A DNA stretch of 64,000 bases from Paracoccus sp. S1E-3 (GCF_013868135.1 NZ_JACEMU010000004.1:868001-932000); one strand, 5' to 3'. Shown: positions 1-12,317, numbered from the stretch's first letter. The notes: generated by a model from the letters alone, not told the origin. Numbers and translations are program-made.

Positions 1-564
1 GACGCCGCACGGGCAGAGCGTCTGGCCGAGGCGCTTGTCGCCGGTGGCCTGCCCGTGCTGGAGGTGACGCTGCGCACCGATGCGGCCCTTGCTGCCATCA
101 AGGCAATGTCGCGGGTCAGCGGCGGCCATGTCGGCGCCGGCACCGTGCTGAGCCGCGAGCAGGTCTACCGCGCCAAGGAGGCCGGGGCGTCCTTCGCCGT
201 CTCGCCCGGTGCGACCGAAACCATCATCCGCGCCTGCGAGGATGCCTCGCTGCCGCTGCTGCCGGGCGCGGTGACCGCTTCCGAGGTGATGCAGGCCAAT
301 GAATATGGCTACGACATGCTGAAGTTTTTCCCGGCCGAGACCTCGGGCGGGGCGCCGGCGCTGAAGGCGTTGGCGGGGCCGCTGCCGCATATCACCTTCT
401 GCCCGACCGGCGGGATCACCCCCCAGAATGCCAGCGCCTATCTGTCGCTGCCGAATGTGATCTGCGTGGGGTCAAGCTGGGTTGCGTCGCAAAACGCCGT
501 TGCCGAAGGCGACTGGACCGGCATCGAGGACCGCGCCCGCGCCGCCTTCCAGCTTCGCGGATAG
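1..564 (+). CDS. eda: KDPG/KHG aldolase, 5'-truncated by window edge
   Basis: 2-dehydro-3-deoxyphosphogluconate aldolase, the last step of the Entner-Doudoroff pathway, splitting KDPG into pyruvate and glyceraldehyde-3-phosphate in the cytoplasm. The frame is open from base 1, so the N-terminus (about 20 residues) lies outside the window. Visible family motifs are EVTLRT (active-site Glu), GAGTVL, the Schiff-base lysine in MLKFFPAE, and FCPTGGI near the C-terminus. The MFS gene begins 2 bases after the stop, so the two are probably co-transcribed. edd is not adjacent; it lies at 7549-9351, although many bacteria keep edd-eda together. Confidence 0.93.
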   Translation, partial: DAARAERLAEALVAGGLPVLEVTLRTDAALAAIKAMSRVSGGHVGAGTVLSREQVYRAKEAGASFAVSPGATETIIRACEDASLPLLPGAVTASEVMQANEYGYDMLKFFPAETSGGAPALKALAGPLPHITFCPTGGITPQNASAYLSLPNVICVGSSWVASQNAVAEGDWTGIEDRARAAFQLRG

Positions 565-565
565 G

Positions 566-1789
566 ATGACAGACGCGTCGGCCCATAATTCGATGCGGTC
601 GGCGCGGCGCAATCTGGCGGTGCTGGTCATCGCCCAGGCGCTTCTGGGCGCGCAGATGTCGATGATCTTCATCATCGGCGGCCTGGTCGGCCAGTCGCTG
701 GCCCCCAATCCCTGCCTGGCCACCCTGCCCCTGTCGATGATCGTGCTGGGATCGGCGCTGACCGCGCGGCCGCTGTCGGCCTTCATGCAGCGCTATGGGC
801 GTCGCCCCGGCTTTCAGCTGGCCGTGCTGGCGGGGGCGTCGGGGGCCGGGATCTGCTTTCTCGGGATCGGTCTGGGAAGTTTTGTCTTGTTCATGGCCGG
901 TTCGCTGCTGACCGGTATCTATATGGCCGCGCAGGGGTTTTACCGTTTTGCCGCCACCGATACCGCGCCGCCCGAATTTCAGGCCAAGGCGATTTCATGG
1001 GTCATGGCCGGCGGGCTTCTGTCGGCAATCATCGGGCCAGCCCTGGTGCGCACGACCGCAGGCGCGACCGCCATCCCGTTCATGGCCTCCTATCTGGCGA
1101 TCGTCGGGCTGAACCTGATCGGGCTGTGGCTGTTCATGGCCCTTGATATCCCGAAGCCGCAAGCGACCGAGACACGGGCCTCGGCGCAGGACCGTCCCGC
1201 GGGCCGGATCCTGCGCGACCCTGTAATCGCGGTGGCAATGATCTGCGGAATGGTCAGCTATGCGCTGATGAATCTGGTGATGACCTCAACCCCCTTGGCC
1301 ATGGTAGGCTGCGGGATGAGCAGCAATGACGCCGCCAATGTCGTCTCGGCTCATGTGCTGGCGATGTTCATTCCATCCTTCTTCACCGGCCATCTGATCG
1401 CACGTTTCGGCGCGCCGATGATCGTGGGATTGGGGCTGACGATCCTTGCCGCCTCGGGGGCCGTGGCGCTGAGCGGGGTCGCACTGGGACAATTCTTCGC
1501 GGCGCTGATCCTGCTGGGGATCGGCTGGAACTTCGGATTCATTGGTGCAACCGCCATGCTGACCCGCGCCAGCCCCCCCGAGGAACGCAGCCGGATACAG
1601 GGTCTGAACGATCTTGTGGTGTTTGGCGGGGTGTTTCTGGCGTCGCTGTCGTCAGGCGGCCTGATGAACTGCGCGGGCGTTGCCAATGCCGCCGCGGGGT
1701 GGAGCGCGGTCAATCTGGCGATGGTGCCGTTTCTGGTGCTGGCCGGCGGGGCGCTGATCTGGCTGGTGCTGCGCCCGAAGGAAGCCTGA
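566..1789 (+). CDS. MFS transporter
   Basis: Major facilitator superfamily permease, 407 residues, with about 12 hydrophobic segments and a basic cytoplasmic loop after TM2 (MQRYGRRPGF, residues about 73-82) that fits the MFS loop 2-3 signature. The ATG at 566 follows the eda stop directly; a second in-frame Met (593) is possible. The substrate cannot be read from sequence. Position behind eda suggests a sugar acid or related compound, but this is inference. The next gene (pgi) is convergent. Confidence 0.8.
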   Translation: MTDASAHNSMRSARRNLAVLVIAQALLGAQMSMIFIIGGLVGQSLAPNPCLATLPLSMIVLGSALTARPLSAFMQRYGRRPGFQLAVLAGASGAGICFLGIGLGSFVLFMAGSLLTGIYMAAQGFYRFAATDTAPPEFQAKAISWVMAGGLLSAIIGPALVRTTAGATAIPFMASYLAIVGLNLIGLWLFMALDIPKPQATETRASAQDRPAGRILRDPVIAVAMICGMVSYALMNLVMTSTPLAMVGCGMSSNDAANVVSAHVLAMFIPSFFTGHLIARFGAPMIVGLGLTILAASGAVALSGVALGQFFAALILLGIGWNFGFIGATAMLTRASPPEERSRIQGLNDLVVFGGVFLASLSSGGLMNCAGVANAAAGWSAVNLAMVPFLVLAGGALIWLVLRPKEA

Positions 1790-1859
1790 GGACCCGAACA
1801 TGGCCCGTTGCCAATGGGCGCCGGACCAGTGGCATCCGCTGGCAGGGCGATGGGATTTA

Positions 1860-3471
<1,612 letters not shown>

Positions 3472-3482
<11 letters not shown>

Positions 3483-4139
3483 AATGCACCACCGCATTGC
3501 GAAGGAAGGCTGAAATCGGGGCCAAAATCGGATCGGCCCCGGTGGCGGCTTCAAGGGCCGCGCGCTTTTGCGCCCCCTTGATCAGGATATGGATGTTCAG
3601 CGCCGATTGCAGCGCGGGCGCGGTCAGGGTGATGCGGGGTTCGCCCCCGCCCGTCGCCGCCATCACGGCGGGTGCATCGCTGGCCATTAGCGCCTCCAGC
3701 CCCGGCGCCTGCGGGAACAGGCTGGCGGTGTGCATGTCATCGCCCATGCCCAGCACCAGAACGGTGATCGGCAGATGCGGCCTGATCTGTTCGGACAGCG
3801 CCGGCGCGGCCCCTTCCGGCGTCGGATCGCCGGTATAAAGGTCCAGATAATTGGCCGCCGCGGCCGGTCCCACCAGCAGCGTCTTGCGCAGCATGGCCGA
3901 GTTGGAGCGCGGATTGTCCGCCGGCACCCAACGTTCGTCGTTCAGGAAGACGGTGACCTTTTCCCAGTCCAGCGGCAGCCCCGACAGCGCCCGGAACATC
4001 AGCGCGGGCGTCGAGCCGCCGGGCACGCACAGGCTGGTCGGGCGCTGCGCATCCAGATTTACCCGCAGCTCTCCGGCGATGCGGTCGGCCAGCGACAGCG
4101 CCATCAGCTCGGCATCGGGATAGGTGATGATCTCGGCGC

Positions 4140-4143
<4 letters not shown>
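3472..4143 (-). CDS. pgl: 6-phosphogluconolactonase
   Basis: Hydrolyses 6-phosphoglucono-delta-lactone to 6-phosphogluconate. 223 residues, matching the DevB/Pgl type. Family motifs visible are VPGGSTP near residue 42, LNDERWVP near residue 67, and [15 protein letters not shown] near residue 130. The start codon overlaps the zwf stop (ATGA), and the end overlaps pgi, so the three genes are translationally coupled. Confidence 0.95.
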
Positions 4144-5585
<1,442 letters not shown>

Positions 5586-5610
5586 GGGCACCTCCTGAGA
5601 ATTCGCAACG

Positions 5611-5639
5611 TGACTAACCGATGTTAGCGGTATCAGCAA
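5611..5639 (-). promoter_or_regulatory. zwf promoter with candidate repressor site
   Basis: On the minus strand: TTGCTG (-35, 5634-5639), 17-base spacer (5617-5633), TAGTCA (-10, 5611-5616), 26 bases before the zwf start. The spacer holds TACCGCTAACA, part of an imperfect dyad TGATACC-GCTAACA (5 of 7 positions symmetric) of the CG-centred kind bound by LacI-family repressors. The same 11-mer is in the spacer of the edd promoter. The -10 is weak; the assignment is by eye. Confidence 0.5.
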
Positions 5640-5676
5640 GTCCGATGGCTGTGCCGGAACGGTGCACGAGCCGGGC

Positions 5677-6228
5677 TTAACGTGCAAGGGCCCGCGCCAA
5701 TCGCGGCAGGCGCGCACGCTTCATCAGTGCGCGGAAATCCATCTGGCCGCCAAGTGCCAGGGCCTTGGCATGGGCGGCATGGGCGGCCCTGGCCACCGGA
5801 TCGGGGTCATGTGCCCACAGATCGGTCAGGAACGCATCGGGATGGACGGCATGCAATCCGACCGCCGCCAGCGCCGGGCGGGGAAAATCGCGCAGGTTGA
5901 CGGTGACGATGATGCGGGCGCCGCCGTTCAGCGCCGCCTCGATCACATGGGCGTCGTCAGGGTCTGGCAGGTTCAGCCCGGCACTGCGGGTGCCGGTTTC
6001 GCTGGTGACTGCCGCGGGGAAGCGTTCGGTCAGCAGGGCGATTTCGGCGCTGGCGATACTGCCCAAATCCTCGCCTTGCCGGGCGGCGGCGCGGCGCCAT
6101 TCTTCCAGAATGCGCGCCGACCAGAGCGGACGGAACAGCCCGGCGTGTGCGACATCGGCCAGGATCTCGCGCAGGACCGTCGGGAACAGCACATTCGCGT
6201 CCAGAACGGCCGCATCCGGGCCGGTCAT
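5677..6228 (-). CDS. PIN-domain protein
   Basis: 183-residue putative metal-dependent RNase of the PIN fold. Acidic residues expected for the active site are visible: D10 (LDANVL), E42/E43 (ILEEWR), D91/D92 (PDPDDAHVI) and N111/D114 (TVNLRDFP). The start ATG shares one base with the stop of the methyltransferase gene upstream (TGATG), so translation is coupled. No antitoxin-like gene is adjacent, so a toxin role is not supported; RNA processing together with the RNA methyltransferase is possible but speculative. A longer N-terminal extension would lie inside the methyltransferase gene. Confidence 0.75.
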   Translation of the reverse strand: MTGPDAAVLDANVLFPTVLREILADVAHAGLFRPLWSARILEEWRRAAARQGEDLGSIASAEIALLTERFPAAVTSETGTRSAGLNLPDPDDAHVIEAALNGGARIIVTVNLRDFPRPALAAVGLHAVHPDAFLTDLWAHDPDPVARAAHAAHAKALALGGQMDFRALMKRARLPRLARALAR

Positions 6229-7424
6229 CAGCCGTCCAGCCGGAAGAACAGCGCCTTGAGATAGCCGGTCTCGGCCAGTTGCGGCAGTGTCGGATGGTCG
6301 GGGCCGGCCTGCCCGGTATGGATCAGCTGCCCACGTCGGCCGCCGCGCCCGATACCGCGCGCCGACGCATTGCGGAAGCTGGTCAGATCGGCCGCATGGC
6401 TGCACGAGCACAGCCCCAGATAGCCGCCGGGCGCGACCAGCGGCGCGGCCAGCTTGGCCACCCGCTCATAGGCGCGCAGGCCCGCCTCGAGCGCTTGCTT
6501 GCTCGGCGCGAAGGCGGGCGGGTCACAGATCACCACGTCGAACTGCGCCCCCTCGGCGGCGAGCGCCTCCAGCGCCGCGAAGGCATCCTCGCGCCGGGTG
6601 TCCAGGCGGTCGGCATTGCCCATCGCCTCGGCCCCTTTGCGCGCCAGCGCAAGCGCCGGTTCGGACCCGTCGATGCAGGTGACATGATCCGCCCCCGCCG
6701 CCAGCATTGCCATGCCGAAGCCCCCGACATGGCTGAACACATCCAGCACCCGGCCGCCGTCGACCAGCCGCTGCGCGAAGGCGTGATTCGGCCGCTGGTC
6801 ATAGAACAGCCCGGTTTTCTGGCCGCCCATGACATCGGCCATATAGAGGGCGCCGTTCATCGGCACCTCGATCGGGGCGGCCGGGGCGGCGCCCGCGATC
6901 ACCTCGGTCCGCTCGTCCAGCCCCTCGAGATTGCGCGCCCGGCCCTGCCCGTTCAGCACCACCGTAGTCACGCCGGTCACATCCTGCAGCGCCTGCGCGA
7001 TCTGCGGCGCCATGGTGTCGGACCACGCCGCGTTGGGCTGGATCACCGCGGTTTCGCCAAACCGGTCGACGATCAGGCCGGGTAGCCCATCGGCCTCGGC
7101 ATGGACCAGCCGGTAGAACGGCGCATCATAAAGACGCTCGCGCATCGCCAGCGCGCGGGTCAGTCGGGCACGCAGCCAGTCAAGGTCGATCTGCGCCTCG
7201 GGATCGGCATCCATCACCCGCCCGATGATCTTGGAATTCGGATTGACCGTCACCAACGCCAGCGGCTTACGCTCGGGGTCTTCCAACACCGCGAAGCTAC
7301 CCGGCTGGATCGCACGGGTACGACGGTCGGTCACCACCTCATCGGCGAAGACCCACGGAAAGCCGTGGCGGATCGCCTGTGGCTTTGTCTTGGGACGCAG
7401 GCGGATTACGGGCAAACTCGTCAT
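6228..7424 (-). CDS. Class I SAM-dependent rRNA methyltransferase (RlmI-like)
   Basis: 398 residues. N-terminal PUA-like region ([13 protein letters not shown], about residues 17-29), a central EEHEE-type region with [20 protein letters not shown], and a C-terminal Rossmann methyltransferase with [14 protein letters not shown] (SAM loop) and [13 protein letters not shown] (DPPxF catalytic motif). This is the RlmI/YccW architecture; the E. coli enzyme makes m5C1962 in 23S rRNA. Start ATG at 7424 is preceded by AAGGA. It is divergent from edd and shares a 124-base intergenic region with it. The exact target position is not proven by sequence. Confidence 0.85.
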   Translation of the reverse strand: MTSLPVIRLRPKTKPQAIRHGFPWVFADEVVTDRRTRAIQPGSFAVLEDPERKPLALVTVNPNSKIIGRVMDADPEAQIDLDWLRARLTRALAMRERLYDAPFYRLVHAEADGLPGLIVDRFGETAVIQPNAAWSDTMAPQIAQALQDVTGVTTVVLNGQGRARNLEGLDERTEVIAGAAPAAPIEVPMNGALYMADVMGGQKTGLFYDQRPNHAFAQRLVDGGRVLDVFSHVGGFGMAMLAAGADHVTCIDGSEPALALARKGAEAMGNADRLDTRREDAFAALEALAAEGAQFDVVICDPPAFAPSKQALEAGLRAYERVAKLAAPLVAPGGYLGLCSCSHAADLTSFRNASARGIGRGGRRGQLIHTGQAGPDHPTLPQLAETGYLKALFFRLDG

Positions 7425-7490
7425 GGGGTATCCTTTCACTCGCGTCCGATGTGGCACGCCCCCGCCCCCACGACAAGAGCCCAAGCCCCG

Positions 7491-7519
7491 TTGCGCCGTT
7501 ACCGCTAACAGTGTATACC
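7491..7519 (+). promoter_or_regulatory. edd promoter with candidate repressor site
   Basis: TTGCGC (-35, 7491-7496), 17-base spacer, TATACC (-10, 7514-7519). The spacer contains TTACCGCTAACA (7499-7510), with the same 11-mer core found in the zwf promoter spacer. The imperfect dyad CGTTACC-GCTAACA fits a LacI-type operator. Placement between -35 and -10 predicts repression by occlusion. Confidence 0.5.
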
Positions 7520-7548
7520 GGGTTCATCCCGATATCAGGAGGCCAGCC

Positions 7549-9351
7549 ATGACCCTGCACGCCGCCATCGACCGCGTGACCGACCGTATCCGCCAACGAT
7601 CGCTTTACAGCCGCGCGGCCTATCTGGAACGCATCGCCAAAGCGGCCGAGGACGGTCCGCGCCGGGCCCATCTTTCCTGTGGGAATCAGGCGCATGCCTA
7701 TGCCGCCATGCCCGAGAAAGAGGAACTCGCCCATGGCCGCAAGCCTAATATCGGCATCGTCACCGCCTATAACGACATGCTTTCGGCCCATCAGCCCTAC
7801 GAACGCTATCCGGGACTGATTCGCGAATATGCGGCCCGACACGGCGCCACCGCACAGGTCGCGGGCGGTGTGCCCGCCATGTGCGACGGCGTCACCCAAG
7901 GCCGCGCCGGGATGGAACTGTCGCTGTTTTCCCGCGACGTGATCGCGCTGGCGGCCGGCGTGGCGATGTCGCATGACACCTTCGATTCGGCGCTGTATCT
8001 GGGCGTCTGCGACAAGATCGTGCCGGGTCTGGTCATCGCGGCGGCAACCTTCGGCCATGTTCCTTCGGTCTTCGTGCCGGCAGGGCCGATGCCCTCCGGC
8101 CTGCCCAATGACGAAAAGTCCCGGGTCCGCCAGCAATTCGCCGCGGGCGAGATCGGCCGCGACAAGCTGATGGCGGCCGAGATGGCCTCCTATCATGCGC
8201 CGGGGACCTGCACCTTCTACGGCACCGCGAACACCAACCAGATGCTGATGGAATTCATGGGGCTGCACCTGCCAGGCGCCAGCTTCGTGAACCCCAATAC
8301 CGAGATGCGCGACGCGCTGACCGGGGCCGCAGTCGAACGCGTCGCCGCGATCACCCGGCTGGGCAACGACTTCCTGCCGGTGGGCGACGTTCTGGACGAA
8401 CGCGCCTTCGTCAACGGCATCGTCGGGCTGATGGCGACCGGCGGCTCGACCAACCTTGTGCTGCACCTGCCCGCGATGGCGCGGGCGGCGGGTGTGCTGA
8501 TCGATATCGAGGATTTCAGCGATATCTCCGATGCCGTGCCGCTGATGGCGCGGGTCTATCCGAACGGGCTGGCCGATGTGAACCATTTCCACGCCGCAGG
8601 CGGCCTCGGCTACATGATCCGCCACCTGTTGGAAGCCGGCCTGCTGCATCAGGACGTCCGCACTATCGCCGGCGGCGGGTTGGAGCGGTACATCACCGAA
8701 CCCAAGCTGCGCGACGGCCGCATCCAATGGGAAGACGGCCCCCGCGAATCGCTGAACGAGAAGATCGTGCGCCCGGCCTCGGACCCCTTTGCGAAGACCG
8801 GCGGTCTGAAGCAGTTGCAGGGCAATCTGGGCCGCGGTGTCATCAAGGCGAGTGCCGTCGCACCCGAGCGGCACATCATCGAGGCCCCGGCCCGTGTCTT
8901 CAGCGATCAGGAGCAGGTGAAGGCCGCCTTCAAGGCGGGCGAATTCACCAGTGACACCGTGGTCGTCGTCCGCTTTCAGGGGCCGCGCGCCAATGGCATG
9001 CCGGAACTGCATTCGCTGACGCCCGTCCTCGCCGTGCTGCAGGATCGCGGGCTGCGGGTGGCGCTGGTGACCGATGGGCGGATGTCGGGCGCGTCGGGCA
9101 AGGTGCCCGCCGCGATCCATCTGGCGCCCGAGGCCGCCAATGCCGGACCGCTGGCCCGCGTCAGGGATGGCGACCTGATCCGGCTGGATGCGGTCAACGG
9201 CACCATCGACTGTCTGGCCGCGGATTTCGACGATCGCGACCCGGTCAGCATCGACCTGACGCCCAACCATTTCGGCATGGGCCGCGAGATGTTCGGCCTG
9301 TTCCGCGCCGCCGCAGGCGACGCCACCGAAGGCGCTTGCAGCATCGTCTGA
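7549..9351 (+). CDS. edd: 6-phosphogluconate dehydratase
   Basis: Dehydrates 6-phosphogluconate to KDPG; an Fe-S enzyme of the IlvD/Edd family. 600 residues, the normal Edd length. Motifs seen are [38 protein letters not shown] (cluster cysteines), [16 protein letters not shown] and NHFGMGRE. Start ATG at 7549 with Shine-Dalgarno AGGAGG; more upstream in-frame starts would run through the promoter. Monocistronic as far as visible; the next genes belong to an AT-rich insert. Confidence 0.96.
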   Translation: MTLHAAIDRVTDRIRQRSLYSRAAYLERIAKAAEDGPRRAHLSCGNQAHAYAAMPEKEELAHGRKPNIGIVTAYNDMLSAHQPYERYPGLIREYAARHGATAQVAGGVPAMCDGVTQGRAGMELSLFSRDVIALAAGVAMSHDTFDSALYLGVCDKIVPGLVIAAATFGHVPSVFVPAGPMPSGLPNDEKSRVRQQFAAGEIGRDKLMAAEMASYHAPGTCTFYGTANTNQMLMEFMGLHLPGASFVNPNTEMRDALTGAAVERVAAITRLGNDFLPVGDVLDERAFVNGIVGLMATGGSTNLVLHLPAMARAAGVLIDIEDFSDISDAVPLMARVYPNGLADVNHFHAAGGLGYMIRHLLEAGLLHQDVRTIAGGGLERYITEPKLRDGRIQWEDGPRESLNEKIVRPASDPFAKTGGLKQLQGNLGRGVIKASAVAPERHIIEAPARVFSDQEQVKAAFKAGEFTSDTVVVVRFQGPRANGMPELHSLTPVLAVLQDRGLRVALVTDGRMSGASGKVPAAIHLAPEAANAGPLARVRDGDLIRLDAVNGTIDCLAADFDDRDPVSIDLTPNHFGMGREMFGLFRAAAGDATEGACSIV

Positions 9352-9605
9352 GCAGGAGGTTGCAGCCGGGGAGTCCCAAGCCCGACGGCAGCTGGCACTA
9401 GAAACGGCATTGCCCTCGCTGATTACGGTAAGGGCAATGGGTCTGTGAGCCGGGGGGGTATACGAGGCAAATCAGATGCTAACTGTGCGGGCTCAACGGC
9501 AGCTTCCGTCGAATGAATCCGCTTAGAGCGTAACAACAAGATAGTTGGCCATCGCTCAATAATCGGCTACTCAGGCGCTGACCCATACCAAACGGCGAGA
9601 TTGCA
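9352..9605. other. Non-coding junction between edd and AT-rich insert
   Basis: 254 bases with no gene recognised. Base composition falls from GC-rich to clearly AT-richer from about 9440 onward. It holds one perfect 9-bp inverted repeat (9408-9439). No tRNA or integrase is visible, so the boundary mechanism is unknown. Confidence 0.5.
9408..9439. repeat. Inverted repeat (stem-loop)
   Basis: CATTGCCCT at 9408-9416 is exactly complementary to AGGGCAATG at 9431-9439, with a 14-base loop. There is no T-run after it, so it is a poor intrinsic terminator; it could be a decayed mobile-element end or an mRNA 3' stem for edd. Confidence 0.55.
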
Positions 9606-9890
9606 GTGATCACAGCAAAAGAAGCAGTGGCAAAGGCTTTTGAATATTTCGATGACCTTATGTCAGCACATGGAACCCAAAGCCATAAACTTCTGGAAGA
9701 GGTGACTTTAGACCACGATGGCTGGAAAATCACCATAGGCTTTGATGCCGGTCGTTACAAAACAACTCAACCTTCTAGCATACTTACTTCAGGTTTCCAT
9801 GAGAAACCCAAAGAGCCACTTCGAGAATACCGGACGATTGTGATAAACCAGAATAATGGAGATTTTATTGAGATGCTGCGCTCAAATTGA
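9606..9890 (+). CDS. Hypothetical protein, partner of PIN protein
   Basis: 94 residues with a GTG start. The first half is an amphipathic alpha-helical stretch (about residues 3-22). The second half reads as beta-strands: WKITIGFD near residue 39, then EYRTIVINQNNGD near residue 75. The pattern 'W-x-(V/I)-T-I-G-F ... Y-x-x-(V/I)-x-I-x-x-x-x-G' resembles small proteins encoded next to PIN nucleases or in polymorphic immunity settings, but the family is not identified with certainty. Its stop overlaps the start of the PIN gene by 4 bases (TTGA), so the two are coupled. Codon use is far more AT-rich than in neighbours, indicating recent acquisition. Possible antitoxin; not demonstrated. Confidence 0.6.
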   Translation: MITAKEAVAKAFEYFDDLMSAHGTQSHKLLEEVTLDHDGWKITIGFDAGRYKTTQPSSILTSGFHEKPKEPLREYRTIVINQNNGDFIEMLRSN

Positions 9891-10345
9891 AATCAATCAT
9901 CCTTGACGCCAACCTACTTGTTGTTTGGATCGTAGGCGCTTGCGACATAAGCAAGTTAGGTACGTTCAAGCGAGCAAAAGCCTACACGGCTGAAGATTTT
10001 CATTGGATCGAAAGTCACATCACCGATCCGAAGCGCCTCGCCACAATTCCGAACATCGTGACTGAGGCAGGGAATCTTCTTCTTGATGACAATGGAGATA
10101 AAATTTCTGGAGTTAGGGAGTTGCTTGGCCAATTTATGAAAATGGCGCGGGAGGCTTACATCTCCAGTCCGCAAATAGCAGATTCCGAAAACTATATGCG
10201 ACTTGGAGTGACAGACAGCGCAATCATAGAACTATGCGCCACCATGGATGTCAAAGTTCTAACGGCAGATCACAAATTATATGGGCAACTTCACTCGCTC
10301 GGATACGAGGCTCATAACATCTGGCACCACAAGACGCCCAAGTAG
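9887..10345 (+). CDS. PIN-domain nuclease, candidate toxin
   Basis: 152 residues starting at a TTG overlapping the upstream stop. All four acidic positions of a PIN active site are visible: D7 in LDANLL, E60 in NIVTEAGNLL, D110 in GVTDSAI, and D128 in TADHKLY. PIN proteins of this size coupled to a small upstream gene are usually RNase toxins (VapC-like) or defence effectors. The pair is AT-rich within a GC-rich chromosome and sits alone between edd and a thiolase gene, which fits horizontal gain. The fold is well supported; the role is inference. Confidence 0.72.
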   Translation: MKSIILDANLLVVWIVGACDISKLGTFKRAKAYTAEDFHWIESHITDPKRLATIPNIVTEAGNLLLDDNGDKISGVRELLGQFMKMAREAYISSPQIADSENYMRLGVTDSAIIELCATMDVKVLTADHKLYGQLHSLGYEAHNIWHHKTPK

Positions 10346-10620
10346 CTAAGTATTGCCGCCGCGACCCATCTGTTTACCGGAAAAAATTCTGCGCCGATTC
10401 TCTGATGACGTGCCTAGCGAATGCTGCATGACAGTGAGCCTTTCCCGTGAATATCCGATGAGGGCCGACACTTTCACCGAGAATGGCGGAAATACACGCT
10501 TCGCCCCAGTTCAGGAAATCCGCGGCACTCGGTAGTTTGGGCCCAAACCTGATACAGCCCGCTTGGTTGACGGTCTTCGGGGTTAGCCAATACCGCGCGC
10601 GCTGACCCTATCCGCCGCGG
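10346..10620. other. Non-coding remnant after PIN pair
   Basis: 275 bases with no convincing gene. A 60-codon frame (10353-10535, plus strand) has no family resemblance or good ribosome site. Composition is intermediate between the AT-rich insert and the chromosome, consistent with decayed acquired DNA. No terminator seen. Confidence 0.4.
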
Positions 10621-11814
10621 TCAGTTCACCCGCTCAACCGCCATTGCCGTCGCCTCACCGCCACCGATGCACAGGGACGCCACGCCGCGCTGCATCCCAT
10701 ACCGTTCCAGCGCCGCCAGCAGCGTCACCAGCACCCGCGCCCCTGAAGCGCCGATCGGATGGCCAAGTGCGCAGGCGCCGCCATGCACGTTCACCTTCTC
10801 ATGCGGCAGGTTCAGGTCGCGCATGGCAGCCATGGTGACGACGGCGAAGGCTTCGTTGATCTCGAACAGGTCGACATCGGCCAGATCCCAGCCGGTGCGC
10901 GCGGCCAGCTTCTTCATCGCACCCACCGGAGCGGTCGGGAAATCGCTGGGCTTGCCGGCAAACGTCGCATGGCCCGCAATCACCGCGCGCGGCGTCAGGC
11001 CCAGCTTCTCGGCCTGGCTCAGCCGCATCAGCACCAGGGCCGCCGCCCCGTCCGAGATGGAGGAGCTGTTGGCCGCCGTCACCGTCCCGTCCTTGCGGAA
11101 GGCCGGACGCAGGCTGGCGATCTTGACCGGGTCGGCCTTTCCGGGCTGTTCGTCGATCTCGACCAGCACATCCCCCTTGCGTCGCGCGACGGTCACCGGG
11201 GCGATCTCGGCCGCGAAGGCGCCGCTCGCGATGGCCTGCTGCGCGCGGGTCAGCGAGGCGATGGCGAAGGCGTCCTGTTCCTCGCGGGTGAAGCCGTAGG
11301 CTTGCGCGCAATCCTCGGCGAAGGTGCCCATCAGGCGACCCTTGTCATAGGCGTCCTCCAGCCCGTCGAGGAACATGTGGTCCATGACCTGCCCATGCCC
11401 CATGCGCATCCCGCCGCGCGCTTTCGGCAGCAGGTAAGGCGCGTTGGACATGCTCTCCATGCCGCCCGCCACCGCCACATCGGCGCTGCCCGCAAGAATC
11501 AGGTCATGGGCGAACATCGCCGCCTTCATCCCCGAGCCGCACATCTTGTTGATGGTCGTGGCGCCCGCGCCCAACGGCAACCCGGCGCCCAGCCCGGCCT
11601 GCCGCGCGGGCGCCTGCCCCTGACCTGCGGGCAGCACGCAGCCCATGACGATTTCCTCGACGAGCTCCGGGGCCACGCCACTGCGGGCGATGGCGGCACG
11701 GATGGCGGCCGCCCCCAGTTCGGGGGCGGTGACATCGGCGAAATCGCCCTGAAAGCCGCCCATCGGCGTGCGGGCGGCGTCGACGATGACGATGGGGTCA
11801 CGGGTATCGGGCAT
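10621..11814 (-). CDS. Acetyl-CoA C-acyltransferase (thiolase)
   Basis: 397-residue degradative or biosynthetic thiolase. Condenses or cleaves acetyl-CoA/acetoacetyl-CoA or longer 3-ketoacyl-CoAs. The nucleophilic Cys is C92 in NKMCGSGMKA; the second active-site residues are His about 352 in GHPIGASGAR and Cys about 382 in CIGGGEA; NEAF is also present. Good Shine-Dalgarno (GGAGG) before the ATG. AtoB/PhaA-type length, but chain-length preference cannot be read. It follows the LMW phosphatase gene in the same direction by 40 bases. Confidence 0.93.
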   Translation of the reverse strand: MPDTRDPIVIVDAARTPMGGFQGDFADVTAPELGAAAIRAAIARSGVAPELVEEIVMGCVLPAGQGQAPARQAGLGAGLPLGAGATTINKMCGSGMKAAMFAHDLILAGSADVAVAGGMESMSNAPYLLPKARGGMRMGHGQVMDHMFLDGLEDAYDKGRLMGTFAEDCAQAYGFTREEQDAFAIASLTRAQQAIASGAFAAEIAPVTVARRKGDVLVEIDEQPGKADPVKIASLRPAFRKDGTVTAANSSSISDGAAALVLMRLSQAEKLGLTPRAVIAGHATFAGKPSDFPTAPVGAMKKLAARTGWDLADVDLFEINEAFAVVTMAAMRDLNLPHEKVNVHGGACALGHPIGASGARVLVTLLAALERYGMQRGVASLCIGGGEATAMAVERVN

Positions 11815-11854
11815 GGTTTCCTCCCTAGAAACGCGGCCAGCACGGGGGCGGGCG

Positions 11855-12316
11855 TCAGACGGCCCCCGTCGGGGGACCGAAACGATCGATCATGCGGACG
11901 CGGATCATGTCCCGCGTCTCGCGGTATTTCTGCAGCACGGCCTCGCGGCCCTCGGCCAGGCCCGTCGGGTCCATGACCGGCCAGTATTCGATATCCAGAT
12001 GGGCGTGGCGCGTCAGTTCCATTGCCTGCCGCTGCGAGGCAGGCGACAGCGCCACCACCAGATCGAAACTGCCAAGGTCGTCGCCCCAGCTCTGCATTTC
12101 CTCGAAACTGCGCGAGCGGTGGCGCGACAGTTCGATCCCCCATTCCTGGCAGACCGCGACCGCGAAACCGTCGATTTCCAGATCGTTCTTCACCCCCGCC
12201 GATTGCACATAAGCGGCGTGGCCGTAGAACTTCTTCATCATCCCCTCGGCCATGGGCGAGCGGACGGCATTGTGGTCGCAGCAGAACAGGATGGAATGGG
12301 GGATCTGCCCTGCCAT
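11855..12316 (-). CDS. Low-molecular-weight phosphatase family protein
   Basis: 153 residues with the LMW protein-tyrosine phosphatase / arsenate reductase fold. The P-loop Cys13-(X5)-Arg19-Ser (CDHNAVRS) is at the N-terminus and the general-acid Asp is in PVMDPT near residue 130. The P-loop is not the exact C-X-G-N-X-C-R of classic LMW-PTPs, so it may act on another phosphoester or on arsenate. It follows UPF0262 by one base, as in many Rhodobacteraceae. Confidence 0.82.
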   Translation of the reverse strand: MAGQIPHSILFCCDHNAVRSPMAEGMMKKFYGHAAYVQSAGVKNDLEIDGFAVAVCQEWGIELSRHRSRSFEEMQSWGDDLGSFDLVVALSPASQRQAMELTRHAHLDIEYWPVMDPTGLAEGREAVLQKYRETRDMIRVRMIDRFGPPTGAV

Positions 12317-12317
12317 G

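Noticed and set aside
7339..9270. Long minus-strand frame antisense to edd (643 codons)
   Set aside because: Shadow of a GC-rich gene; no recognisable domain and no ribosome site.
10353..10535. 60-codon frame after the PIN gene
   Set aside because: No ribosome site or homology I recognise; more likely decayed DNA.
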